DNA of 64,000 nucleotides. It comes from Xaviernesmea oryzae (GTDB taxonomy: Bacteria; Pseudomonadota; Alphaproteobacteria; Rhizobiales; Rhizobiaceae). This document shows, one piece after another, positions 43,847 to 52,487 of the stretch; position 1 is the stretch's first letter; each line of letters starts with the position of its first letter. The stretch spans positions 124,001 through 188,000 of the forward strand of contig NZ_FXAF01000008.1 of assembly GCF_900177415.1 (NCBI RefSeq), read 5' to 3'. Under the pieces are notes generated by a model. The model saw only the letters and a list, made by a program, of their open reading frames with translations, ran no database searches and had not been told where the DNA came from. Made by a program: the position numbers and the translations under genes.

Positions 43847-46800
43847 ATGCGTCTTGCACATTTTTGCGTCGACCGGCCGATCTTTGCCTCGGTGCTGTCG
43901 ATCCTGATCGTTCTCATCGGCATCGCCGGCTACGCGATCCTTCCCGTCGCACAATATCCTGAAATCGCGCCGCCCACCGTTGTGGTGAACGCGCAATATC
44001 CAGGCGCTTCGGCGCAGGTCATCAGCAACACGGTCGCGACGCCTCTGGAACAGGAAATCAATGGCGTCGAGAACATGCTCTACATGTCCTCGCAAGCGAC
44101 CGGCGACGGTCAGCTCACCATCACCGTCACCTTCGAGCTCGGCACCAATATCGATGCCGCCCAGGTGCTCGTCCAGAACCGCGTCGCGGTCGCCGAACCG
44201 CGCCTGCCGGAGGAGGTTCGCCGCCTGGGCGTCACCGTGCGGAAGACGTCGCCGGACATCATGATGATCATCCAGCTGTTCTCGCCGGACGACTCGCGCG
44301 ACCAGCTCTATCTCTCCAACTACGGAACCCTGCGCATCCGCGACGCGCTGCTGCGGGTGCGGGGCGTCGGCGACGTGCGCATGCCGACCGCGCGTGACTA
44401 TTCGATGGTCGTCTGGCTGGATCCAGACCACGTCGCGGCGCGCAATCTCACGGCCGGGGAAGTCGTGGCCGCGCTGCGCGCCCAGAATGTGCAGGTCGCC
44501 GCCGGCGTCGTGAATCAGCCGCCCGTCCCGACCACAGGCGCTTTCCAGCTCAACGTCGAGACGCTCGGTCGCCTATCCGATCCGGCGCAGTTCGAAGACA
44601 TCATCGTGCGAACCGATCCTGCCGGACGCGTCACCCGCGTCCGCGACATTGCCCGGGTCGAGGTCACCGCGCAAACCTATCGTGCCGACGCCAGTTTCAA
44701 TGGCCGCCCGTCGCTGCCGATCCAGGTGCTGCAACAGCCGGGCTCCAACGCGCTGGACACCGCAGAGCGCGTCGCAGAAGAAATGCGCCGCCTCGGCGAG
44801 CAAATGCCGAGTGGCGTGGGCTATGAGATCGCCTTCAACCCGACGCAATTCATCGCGCAATCCGTCGCCGAGGTTTACCGGACGCTTGGTGAGGCCGTGA
44901 TCCTCGTCGTGGTGGTGGTGGTGCTCTTCCTTCAAAGTTGGCGTGCGGCCATCATCCCGATCGCAGCCATTCCGATCTCCCTGATCGGCACCTTCGCGGT
45001 GATGGCGGCGCTTGGCTATTCGCTGAATACCCTTTCGCTGCTCGCAATGGTGCTCGCCATCGGCATCGTGGTGGACGATGCAATCGTCGTCGTCGAAAAC
45101 ATCGAGCGACACCTGCGCCGGGGTCTTTCGCCTCGCGAAGCCGCCCATCGCTCGATGGACGAAATATCGGGCGCCTTGATCGCAATCGCGCTCGTCCTTT
45201 CCGCCGTCTTCGTCCCGGCAGCCTTCGTATCGGGTATCTCGGGACAGTTCTTTCGACAGTTCGCCGTGACAATCGCGAGCGCAACCATCATTTCCGCGTT
45301 CGTCTCGCTGACGCTCAGTCCCGCTCTCGGCGCGCTCCTGCTGAAGCCGCACGAACACCATGCCCAGGGCGCCGGTGGCCGCTTGCGCTGGGTGAGGCGC
45401 GGGATTTCCGCGTTCAACACCGGTTTCGACCGCCTTTCGCTCGGCTACGGCGCCATGACGCGACGGCTGCTCCGGCTCGGTTCCCTGACGCTCATACCCT
45501 ATGCGGGCCTGCTGGCTCTTACCGCGTATCAGTTCGAGCGCGCGCCGCGAGGCTTCATACCCGAACTGGACCAGGGCTATTTCATCGTGGCTGTCCAGCT
45601 TCCGCCGGGCTCCGCCTTGTCCCGCACTCAAGACGTCATGACCGACCTGTCCAACCGCATCATGGGCATGGACGGCGTCGCGCATGTCATCGCCGTCGCC
45701 GGCCTGGACGGCGCCACCTTCACCAATGCCTCCAATACCGGCGTCGCCTTCGTTCCGCTCCAGCCCTTCGCCGATCGCGCATCGCGCAACCTCAGTGTCG
45801 ATGCCATCATGGCGGCAGTGCCCCGCCAGGCCGCCGGATTGACGGAGGCTGTCATCATCCCGATCAAGCCGCCAGCCGTCCGGGGCATGGGAAATGCCGG
45901 CGGCTTCCGGATGATGGTGCAGGACCGGATCGGCTCCACTCCAGCCGAACTCGAATCGGTCATCCGCGCCATAACCGCGGAGGCGGCGCGCCACCGCGAG
46001 GTCGCGCGAGTCTTCTCCCCCTTCAACACCGCCACTCCGACGCTCTACGCAGACATCGACCGCGTGAAATCGGAAATGCTCGGTGTACCGGCGAGCCGGG
46101 TATTCGAAACCTTGGAAATATATCTCGGGTCGTCCTACGTGAACGATTTCAACTTTCTTGGCCGAACCTTCCAGGTCCGGGCGCAGGCCGACGGCGCGTT
46201 CCGTCAGGACCCGGCAGTCATCGCCGATTTCAAGACGCGCAGCGACAGCGGCTCCATGGTTCCGCTAAGCTCGGTCGCGACATTCGAGGAACGCACCGGC
46301 CCCTATCGCATGCCGCGCTACAACCTTGCCTCGGCCGGGGAGGTGCAAGGGGCTGCCGCACCCGGCGTCTCCACCGGCGCAGCACTCGACCGCATGGAGC
46401 AGATTGCCGCCCAGGTCCTGCCGGACGGCTACGGCTTCGAATGGACGGAGCTCGCCTTCCAGGAACGCCGTGCAAACGGTTCGGGACTGATCGTTTTTGC
46501 CGCCTCCATCCTGTTCGTCTTCCTCTTGCTGGCCGCACAGTACGAGAGTTGGATGCTACCGCTTTCCGTCATGCTCATCGTGCCGATGTGTCTTCTGTCC
46601 GCCGTGACCGGCATTCTCATCGCCTCGATGGACGTAAACATCCTGGCACAGATCGGGTTCATCGTCCTGATCGGACTGGCGGCGAAGAACGCCATTCTGA
46701 TCATCGAATTCGCTCGACAGCGCGAGGAAGAGGGCGCCGATCCTGTCGAGGCGGCCGCCGAGGGCGCACGTGTCAGGCTGCGGCCGATCATCATGACCTC

Positions 46801-47038
46801 GCTCGCCTTCATCCTTGGCGTAATGCCGCTCGTCTTCGCAGTTGGAGCCGGAGCGGAGTTGCGCCAGGTTCTTGGCGTCGCGGTCTTCGCCGGCATGATC
46901 GGCGTGACCCTGTTCGGCCTGATCTTTACGCCTGCCTTTTACGTGATCTGCCGCAAATTGGCGGCCCGCTTCGGCACGCGCCAAGTGGCTGTCCAGCACG
47001 CAGCACCCGCAACACTACCCGGACAACACGACAGATGA
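43847..47038 (+). CDS. RND multidrug efflux pump (HAE1 family)
   Basis: 1063 aa inner membrane proton-driven pump, near the usual HAE1 length. The N-terminus MRLAHFCVDRPIFASVLSIL, 12 transmembrane helices, two large periplasmic loops, and the helix 4 motif GIVVDDAIVVVENIER with the proton-relay Asp pair are clear. GLAAKNAILIIEFARQ lies in helix 10 to 11. No outer membrane factor gene follows, so it must use a TolC-like partner from elsewhere. Substrates unknown. Confidence 0.95.
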   Translation: MRLAHFCVDRPIFASVLSILIVLIGIAGYAILPVAQYPEIAPPTVVVNAQYPGASAQVISNTVATPLEQEINGVENMLYMSSQATGDGQLTITVTFELGTNIDAAQVLVQNRVAVAEPRLPEEVRRLGVTVRKTSPDIMMIIQLFSPDDSRDQLYLSNYGTLRIRDALLRVRGVGDVRMPTARDYSMVVWLDPDHVAARNLTAGEVVAALRAQNVQVAAGVVNQPPVPTTGAFQLNVETLGRLSDPAQFEDIIVRTDPAGRVTRVRDIARVEVTAQTYRADASFNGRPSLPIQVLQQPGSNALDTAERVAEEMRRLGEQMPSGVGYEIAFNPTQFIAQSVAEVYRTLGEAVILVVVVVVLFLQSWRAAIIPIAAIPISLIGTFAVMAALGYSLNTLSLLAMVLAIGIVVDDAIVVVENIERHLRRGLSPREAAHRSMDEISGALIAIALVLSAVFVPAAFVSGISGQFFRQFAVTIASATIISAFVSLTLSPALGALLLKPHEHHAQGAGGRLRWVRRGISAFNTGFDRLSLGYGAMTRRLLRLGSLTLIPYAGLLALTAYQFERAPRGFIPELDQGYFIVAVQLPPGSALSRTQDVMTDLSNRIMGMDGVAHVIAVAGLDGATFTNASNTGVAFVPLQPFADRASRNLSVDAIMAAVPRQAAGLTEAVIIPIKPPAVRGMGNAGGFRMMVQDRIGSTPAELESVIRAITAEAARHREVARVFSPFNTATPTLYADIDRVKSEMLGVPASRVFETLEIYLGSSYVNDFNFLGRTFQVRAQADGAFRQDPAVIADFKTRSDSGSMVPLSSVATFEERTGPYRMPRYNLASAGEVQGAAAPGVSTGAALDRMEQIAAQVLPDGYGFEWTELAFQERRANGSGLIVFAASILFVFLLLAAQYESWMLPLSVMLIVPMCLLSAVTGILIASMDVNILAQIGFIVLIGLAAKNAILIIEFARQREEEGADPVEAAAEGARVRLRPIIMTSLAFILGVMPLVFAVGAGAELRQVLGVAVFAGMIGVTLFGLIFTPAFYVICRKLAARFGTRQVAVQHAAPATLPGQHDR

Positions 47039-47189
47039 CCAGACCGGTTAGCCCTGCGCCTGCCCGAACGGCATCTGTCGCGGCCGCCGTCCCGTCAGGG
47101 CAAGGATCGCATTCCCCGATCAGGCTCGCCGATCGCCACGTCGACGATCGGATCGGGAAGAAGGAGTGTGCGCCGCGCCGCGTCGAGAA

Positions 47190-47270
47190 ATGGAAACGGA
47201 GCGGCATATCTCCTTCTCCCCGTGAAAACGGGGAGAAGGTGCCGGCAGGCGGACGAGGGGCAAGCCCCCA
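47190..47270. repeat. RIME-like palindromic intergenic repeat, partial
   Basis: CCTTCTCCCCG (47212-47222) pairs perfectly with CGGGGAGAAGG (47229-47239). Flanks gcggcatatc and gaggggcaagccccc resemble the element at 52321-52482. These are the marks of the Rhizobium-specific intergenic mosaic element. It lies between the convergent pump and amidohydrolase genes. Confidence 0.75.
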
Positions 47271-47289
47271 GATGACAAATCCTTTGCAA

Positions 47290-48519
47290 TCACAAACTCT
47301 TACGTGGGGTCGGGTCGAGATTGAACAGCTTGGCCGCATTCAGGCCCAGAATATTCCTCTTCGCCTGTTCGGAGAGGAAAGGCAGGTCGTAGATTTCCTG
47401 CGGCAGGTCGAAGTCGAAATGCGGCCAGTCGGAGGCGAAGAGAAGCTGTGACTCGGCGTTGATCATCTCCAGCGTCAGTTCCAGCGCCTTCATGTTGACC
47501 GTTTCCATCGGCTGGGTCGTGTACCAGCAGCTCTCGCGCATGTATTCGCTCGGAAGCTTCTTCAGCTGCGGCGCTTCGGAGGGCCGCATCAGATACTGGT
47601 CGTCCAACCGCTGCATGAGGAAGGGCACCCAGGCGAGCCCGCTTTCCACCCAGATGCTTTTCAGCTTCGGAAAGCGTTCCGGAATGCCGTTGAGGATCCA
47701 GTTTGTCAGATGCACCATGTTGCACCAGACGAAGCCGAGCGCATGCATGCCGAGGAAACGGTTGATGGTGGAAAGCGACTGGTCCTGCCAGTGATAGGCG
47801 GCATGGAAGGCGATCGGCAGATCGCGCTCCTCGAGCATCGAATAGACGCGCATATAGTCGTTGTGATGGATCGGCTTATGGCGCGTCGACGGCACGCAGA
47901 AACCGATGACGCCCGGCTGTCCGGCAAATTCCTCGATGGTCCGCTCCGCTTCCTTGGGCACGTTGAACGGCAGATAGGCGAGCGTCTTTATGCGGTCGTC
48001 CTTGGTCAGCACCTTGTCGATCAGCCAGCGGTTATAGGCCCGGCCGAGATAGACCTCCATTTCCGGCTGCGGATGGAGACCGAGGGTCAGCATCGGCGTC
48101 GGGAAGAGCACCATGTAATCGACGCCGAGCGCGCTCATCGCACGCCGCGTCAGCGTCACGTCCCGATGTATGCCATCATCCACCTTTTCGCGGATGCCCG
48201 CCTGGTGCGGGATGCGGCCTCCGACATCCTGGTATTTCAGGCCCATGTCGCCGTTGAGGCCGTAGGACGCGGTGCCCATCTTCTCGTCGTGGAAAAGCAT
48301 CGCCTGATGGCGGATGACCGGGTCCTCGATATATTCGACCAGTTCATGCCAGGAGATGGTCTCGGTATGGTGGGCATCGACGTCGCAGATCAGCCAGTCC
48401 TGGAAACCGCGCCGTTTTGCAGCCTTTTCGGCATGCGCAAGGATGTCGCGCGTATCGGTGAAGACGTCGATCTCCTGCACCGGCAGTTCGCGAGCTCTGT
48501 CCTTGTTCGAAATATCCAT
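47290..48519 (-). CDS. Amidohydrolase-family metal-dependent hydrolase/decarboxylase
   Basis: 409 aa amidohydrolase 2 (ACMSD-like) family member. The N-terminal metal motif is CDVDAHHTE. The His sites IAFHAAYHW, FVWCNMVH and the C-terminal Asp in FASDWPHFDFDLP follow, and then the usual NILGLNAAKLFNL end. In aromatic pathways such proteins are hydrolases or decarboxylases of ring-cleavage products. It is the last gene of Rieske-hypothetical-amidohydrolase, so a catabolic role is likely; the substrate is unknown. Confidence 0.85.
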   Translation of the reverse strand: MDISNKDRARELPVQEIDVFTDTRDILAHAEKAAKRRGFQDWLICDVDAHHTETISWHELVEYIEDPVIRHQAMLFHDEKMGTASYGLNGDMGLKYQDVGGRIPHQAGIREKVDDGIHRDVTLTRRAMSALGVDYMVLFPTPMLTLGLHPQPEMEVYLGRAYNRWLIDKVLTKDDRIKTLAYLPFNVPKEAERTIEEFAGQPGVIGFCVPSTRHKPIHHNDYMRVYSMLEERDLPIAFHAAYHWQDQSLSTINRFLGMHALGFVWCNMVHLTNWILNGIPERFPKLKSIWVESGLAWVPFLMQRLDDQYLMRPSEAPQLKKLPSEYMRESCWYTTQPMETVNMKALELTLEMINAESQLLFASDWPHFDFDLPQEIYDLPFLSEQAKRNILGLNAAKLFNLDPTPRKSL

Positions 48520-48555
48520 GTTCGCTCTCCTCCAGCGACAGGTTGATTTTAGGGC

Positions 48556-48906
48556 TCAGTCCTCGTCGGGCCGGCGCCGGTACCAGAGCGCCAGTTCCAT
48601 AGGGCCGAGATGCAGCGCACGCAGGATTTCCGAGACGGCGGAAAGCGCTTCGGTCGCGGTCACCGTCTCGTCGCGTTCACCTGTGAGCGGACGGAAGGTA
48701 CGTTCTTCACCGTCGCTCTTGGCGACATAGAGCCGGATCGCCGCAGTCATCATCCGGGCGACCGCCTCGTCGGATACGCGCGCGGCCTCACCGGTTTCCA
48801 GGAGCTTATCGGCGGCTTTCTCGATCTCCGCGGTCGTATCCTCGATCCAGCCATAAGGGTCGTTACGCAGTGTGTCCTGACGGACATCCGGATCAGAGGA
48901 CGACAT
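48556..48906 (-). CDS. Hypothetical protein between Rieske and amidohydrolase genes
   Basis: 116 aa, no family recognised. It is helical and acidic, with a middle helix TTAEIEKAADKLLETGEAA and the C-terminal LHLGPMELALWYRRRPDED. ATG 48906 overlaps the Rieske gene by 14 nt and it ends 36 nt from the amidohydrolase start, so it is clearly in that operon. Confidence 0.7.
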   Translation of the reverse strand: MSSSDPDVRQDTLRNDPYGWIEDTTAEIEKAADKLLETGEAARVSDEAVARMMTAAIRLYVAKSDGEERTFRPLTGERDETVTATEALSAVSEILRALHLGPMELALWYRRRPDED

Positions 48907-49255
48907 AAATCTGCCCTTCCCTGACTGCGAGTTCGGCGCGGTGCAGGCGGTAGCGGCCGGCGGCATTCCTGCCGGTTTCGATATTGAACTCCCAGCCATG
49001 CCAAGGGCAGGCGACGTGCATATTCTCCTCGTTGTATTGCAACGTACGCACTTCGCAATTGTCGTCGAGGGGCTCGATCACTTCCGGATAGATGCGGCCC
49101 TGACAGATCGGCCCCTGCCGATGCGGACAGAGATTGTGCCAGGCGTGCAGCACGCCCTTCACCCGGAAGATGCCGATCTCCTTGTCGCCGCAGGCCACAA
49201 CCTTGCGGCCGCCATCGGCGATCTCCTCCTCCGAACAGACCAGATATTCCGCCAA
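48893..49255 (-). CDS. Rieske [2Fe-2S] ferredoxin-like protein
   Basis: 120 aa single Rieske domain. The ligands are in NLCPHRQGPICQG (Cys, His) and ACPWHGWEF (Cys, His), the non-heme oxygenase ferredoxin type. It lacks any catalytic mononuclear iron domain, so it needs a partner oxygenase not found in this window. It is first in a leftward operon with the hypothetical and amidohydrolase genes, facing an IclR gene. The start at 49255 is the first in-frame ATG. Confidence 0.9.
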   Translation of the reverse strand: MAEYLVCSEEEIADGGRKVVACGDKEIGIFRVKGVLHAWHNLCPHRQGPICQGRIYPEVIEPLDDNCEVRTLQYNEENMHVACPWHGWEFNIETGRNAAGRYRLHRAELAVREGQIYVVL

Positions 49256-49278
49256 GGTTCTCCTCCCTTCCTTCGCGT

Positions 49279-49297
49279 TAATTTCAATATTATTGAA
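49279..49297. promoter_or_regulatory. Perfect palindrome between Rieske and IclR genes
   Basis: ATTTCAAT-ATT-ATTGAAAT, 19 bp with perfect symmetry, sits 24 bp upstream of the Rieske start and 53 bp upstream of the IclR start. The length and AT-rich symmetry fit an IclR operator that would control both genes. Confidence 0.6.
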
Positions 49298-49349
49298 ATC
49301 ATTCAGTTATATTGTATAGTCGTGATCGACCACGTCAAGCGGAGAGGTC

Positions 49350-50141
49350 ATGGACGCGTCGGCGAGAAGAGATACAGAGAGCAGGGGGGCGGGAATCCAG
49401 TCCCTCGAGAAGGGCCTGCGGGTGCTGACGACGATCCAGCATGCAGGCCGGCCGATGCGGCTGAACGATATCGCCGCCGCGGCCGGCATGACGCCCAGCA
49501 TGGCGCATGGCTACCTCGTCAGCCTCGTGCGTACGGGCTTCGTGGTTCAGGACCGGCTCTCCGGCCTCTACGATCTTGGCGATGCGGCGCTGCAGCTCGG
49601 GCTTGCCTCGCTTTCGCGCACGGATTTCCTTGGTCTCGCCCGAACGGCGATCTCAGAGCTCGCCGCGGTGCTCCACGAGACGGTGACGCTTGCCGTGTGG
49701 AACGGCGATGCCCCGGTCGTCGTCGACAAGATCGAGGGCCGCTCGGACAGCGTCTACGAGATCAAGGTCGGCTCGCTGGTACGTCTATGGCCCACGGCAA
49801 CCGGCCGCGTGTTCATGGCCAACCTGCCGCAAAGCGAATGGGAACACCATCTGCGCACCATGATGCGGCAGGGCGGCGAGCACGAAGCCTCGATCGAACG
49901 CTTTGTCGCCGACCTCACGGACGTGCGCGAAAAAGGATATGCCGCGACATTGCCGGCGACAGTTCCGGATTTTTCCGCCATAGCGGTTCCCGTCTTTGAC
50001 CATCGCACGCACCTGAAGGCGGTTATTACCGTGCTCGGCCGTCAGGACGGCTTCGATATCGCTCCCTCCGCTCTGCCGCTCACCGCCGCGCTGCGCGCGG
50101 CAAAGGCGCTGTCGCTGCGGCTTGGTGCTTCAGTAAGTTGA
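49350..50141 (+). CDS. IclR-family transcriptional regulator
   Basis: 263 aa. The N-terminal wHTH reads IQSLEKGLRVLTTIQ...RLNDIAAAAGMTPSMAHGYLVSL (kept short here), followed by the IclR effector domain with ETVTLAVWNGDAPVVVDKIEG and a C-terminal PDFSAIAVPVFDH. It is divergent from the Rieske-amidohydrolase operon and is its likely regulator through the palindrome at 49279. Confidence 0.9.
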   Translation: MDASARRDTESRGAGIQSLEKGLRVLTTIQHAGRPMRLNDIAAAAGMTPSMAHGYLVSLVRTGFVVQDRLSGLYDLGDAALQLGLASLSRTDFLGLARTAISELAAVLHETVTLAVWNGDAPVVVDKIEGRSDSVYEIKVGSLVRLWPTATGRVFMANLPQSEWEHHLRTMMRQGGEHEASIERFVADLTDVREKGYAATLPATVPDFSAIAVPVFDHRTHLKAVITVLGRQDGFDIAPSALPLTAALRAAKALSLRLGASVS

Positions 50142-50230
50142 GGGTTTCAGGCAAGGCGGCTTGTGCGGCCGCATTTTCTCGGCTACCCCGCTCATATAAC
50201 CATTTTAGAATTAAGGATCACCGCATCGTG

Positions 50231-50722
50231 ATGGCTGAAGACGTGACGTCCGAAGACGCAGGCACAGGCGAGTGGGTCATGCAGCATCCCCGCGCCATCT
50301 ATTTCCTGAACCAGGCAAACCATGCGGTGCGCACCCGGCTGGAAGCAGCACTTGCCCCCATGCAGATGACCGGTATCCAGTACACGGTGCTCAGCGTGAT
50401 CGGCAGCCGCGACGGGCTCTCGTCGGCCGAGCTCTCCCGCCGCTTCTTCGTCACGCCCCAGACGATGAACGAGCTGATCGGCGGTCTGCAGCGCCGCAAT
50501 CTGATCACCCGCAAAGAAGATCCGGCCAACCGCCGCATCCTGCGCATGAGCCTGACGAACGAAGGCAAGCGGATGATCAAGGCCTGCGACGCGGCTGCGG
50601 ACATCATCGAACGAGACGTATTCTCGTTCCTGCCGCAGGAAAGCTACGAGCAGTTCCGTGATCTCTGCCGGCAGATTGCCCGCAATCTGCGAGAGCGTGA
50701 CGAGGCCGCAAAGGCGGAATAG
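50231..50722 (+). CDS. MarR-family transcriptional regulator
   Basis: 163 aa. The wHTH LSSAELSRRFFVTPQTMNELI and RNLITRKEDPANRRILRMSLT (wing) are typical. AAGGA lies upstream of GTG 50228 and ATG 50231; either may start. It lies between the two aromatic units and could regulate the cupin-SDR unit or the liv operon. Confidence 0.87.
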   Translation: MAEDVTSEDAGTGEWVMQHPRAIYFLNQANHAVRTRLEAALAPMQMTGIQYTVLSVIGSRDGLSSAELSRRFFVTPQTMNELIGGLQRRNLITRKEDPANRRILRMSLTNEGKRMIKACDAAADIIERDVFSFLPQESYEQFRDLCRQIARNLRERDEAAKAE

Positions 50723-50935
50723 CCGGAAGCAAGACCGAAGCTTATCGTCGCTGCGCCCGCGACAAGCGGGATTACGGTCTAAACTTTGAGCTGAATGCCG
50801 CCGCAAACGCACAAGCTTTCGGCGGCAATATCTTACGGAACGTTAATTTGACGGCGGGGGACAACCCGCCGTTAGCTTCCTGCAGCCGCCATGATGGCGG
50901 TCAGAGGCTCGCATCCGTGCCTGGCACGGCAACGC

Positions 50936-50960
50936 GAGCCTCGTTCAAGAGACGAGGCTC
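50936..50960. terminator. Bidirectional-type hairpin between convergent genes
   Basis: GAGCCTCGT-tcaagag-ACGAGGCTC, a perfect 9-bp stem, lies between the ends of the MarR gene and the leftward cupin gene (stop at 50964). No T-run follows. It may serve either transcript. Confidence 0.55.
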
Positions 50961-50963
50961 CAC

Positions 50964-51497
50964 TTATCGGAACAGCCTGTCCACATAGTCGCGGCCGAGG
51001 CCCACTTTCTCGTAATGATCGCGACAGAGCGCGATGTAGTTGTGGACATCGAAGAAGCCGTCGGGTTCACCCTTGTCGTCGAGCCAGATCAGCGGCCCCT
51101 TCACCTGGAAGAAGACCTTCATCGGCTGATCGCTTTCATAAGCCACCAGCGTGTGCCCTTCGCCGGGCGTCTCGTAGACGAAGTCGCCGGCCGTCGCCGT
51201 CCAGTCATGTTCCAGATAGCCCCATTTGCCCGAGATCGTGTAGGCGAAGACCTCATGCGGGTGATAATGGCGGTTCACCAGTCCGGCCTTCTTCGCCATC
51301 AGGATGTCGCACCATTTGTTCTGGGTTGGCGAGATCCACAAGGGCCGCGAGGAGACCGTCTCGGTGAAGGGCACGTAATAACGCTCGTCCTCGGTCGGCG
51401 CATCGTTGATATAGACCTCCGGCAGCGCATCCGGCTGAAAGACCTTGTCGATGGGCGCCAGGTCCTTCCAGAATTCCGACGTTGCGAGTTCAGGCAT
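50964..51497 (-). CDS. Cupin dioxygenase, 2,4'-dihydroxyacetophenone dioxygenase-like
   Basis: 177 aa cupin with metal ligands HYHPHEVFAY (His, His, Glu) and PGEGHTLVAY (His). The overall pattern, including KWGYLEHDWTATAGDFVYETP, matches the 2,4'-dihydroxyacetophenone dioxygenase family, whose characterised member cleaves that aryl ketone to 4-hydroxybenzoate and formate. Substrate here is inferred, not shown. Last gene of the leftward liv-ALDH-SDR unit. Confidence 0.75.
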   Translation of the reverse strand: MPELATSEFWKDLAPIDKVFQPDALPEVYINDAPTEDERYYVPFTETVSSRPLWISPTQNKWCDILMAKKAGLVNRHYHPHEVFAYTISGKWGYLEHDWTATAGDFVYETPGEGHTLVAYESDQPMKVFFQVKGPLIWLDDKGEPDGFFDVHNYIALCRDHYEKVGLGRDYVDRLFR

Positions 51498-51525
51498 GGG
51501 TTTCCTCCTTTTTTGAAGCAGAGTT

Positions 51526-52284
51526 TCAGACGCTCATTCCGCCATCGACCATCAGCGTCGTGCCGGTCACGAAACTCGACTGGTCCGAGGCGAGATAGAG
51601 CACCGAACGGGCGATCTCCTCCGGCGTGCCGTGGCGGCCGAGCGGGATCCTGGCGTTGAAGAATTCCGTGCCGTCACCGCCGATCGCCTCACCCAGGCCT
51701 TTTTCCACATGGAGCTGGAAAGCGTTGTCGATCGGCCCCGGATGGATCGTATTGACCCGGATTCTTCTGGACGCCAGTTCCTTGGCAAGGCAGCGCATCA
51801 GGCCGACCTGCGCATGCTTTGCGGTGATATAGGCATAGACGCCGGCGTCGCCCCGCATGCCGGCGACCGACGAGGTGATGATGATCGACCCGCCGTCGTT
51901 CATCTGCGGCACGGCATGCTTGGCGGCGAGAAACGCGCCCTTCACATGCACTTCGAGGACGCGGTCGAAAACATCCTCTGGATAATCATGGATCGGCGCG
52001 ACCCTGCCGAAATTGCCGGCATTGGAGAAGAGCACGTCGAGCGGGCCGAAGCGCCCCACGGTTCGTCCGACATAGAGCGCGGCATCCGTCGCCCGCGAGA
52101 CATCGGCGGCGATCAGCTCGACGCGATCCTTCGGCAAGTCTTTCGCCGCCTGCTCCAGCGCTTGCATGGAAAGGTCGATGAGCGCGACATTGGCGCCCTC
52201 ATCCAGAAACAGTTTCGCGGCGGCGAGGCCGAGGCTCCCCGCGCCGCCGGTAATGATGCAGGTCTTGTTGTCGAGAAGCGGCAT
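51526..52284 (-). CDS. Short-chain dehydrogenase/reductase
   Basis: 252 aa classical SDR. The cofactor motif is ITGGAGSLGLAAAK with LIDLS next to it, suggesting NAD preference. The catalytic Ser is in IITSSVAGMRGDAG and the YITAK motif follows (Tyr-Lys). The end TGTTLMVDGGMSV is usual. It would interconvert an alcohol and ketone, fitting an aryl alcohol step beside the cupin. Confidence 0.9.
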   Translation of the reverse strand: MPLLDNKTCIITGGAGSLGLAAAKLFLDEGANVALIDLSMQALEQAAKDLPKDRVELIAADVSRATDAALYVGRTVGRFGPLDVLFSNAGNFGRVAPIHDYPEDVFDRVLEVHVKGAFLAAKHAVPQMNDGGSIIITSSVAGMRGDAGVYAYITAKHAQVGLMRCLAKELASRRIRVNTIHPGPIDNAFQLHVEKGLGEAIGGDGTEFFNARIPLGRHGTPEEIARSVLYLASDQSSFVTGTTLMVDGGMSV

Positions 52285-52320
52285 TTTTTCTCCTGATGCC
52301 GTTATGTCGGAAGCCGGCTT

Positions 52321-52482
52321 TGCCCCTCATCCGCCCTGCCGGGCACCTTCTCCCTGTTCTGACGGGGAGAAGACACTTGCGGCATGCCTAACCTTCCAAC
52401 AACCTTCGAAGGAGGAAACCGGTGCGGCATATCCCTTCTCCCCGCTCGCGGGGAGAAGGTGGCGGCAGCCGGATGAGGGGCA
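52321..52482. repeat. RIME-like palindromic repeat, full-length type
   Basis: Outer arms TGCCCCTCATCCG (52321-52333) and CGGATGAGGGGCA (52470-52482) are perfect inverted copies. Two inner hairpins sit near 52346-52371 and at 52434-52459 (CCTTCTCCCCG-ctcg-CGGGGAGAAGG). This matches the two-palindrome layout of RIME elements in Rhizobiaceae. It lies inside the leftward unit, between the aldehyde dehydrogenase and SDR genes. Confidence 0.85.
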
Positions 52483-52487
52483 ATTGG

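Noticed and set aside
44938-47451. A long plus-strand frame of about 837 codons overlapping the RND pump
   Set aside because: It is an alternative frame of the pump gene, rich in Arg and Pro as typical for shadow frames.
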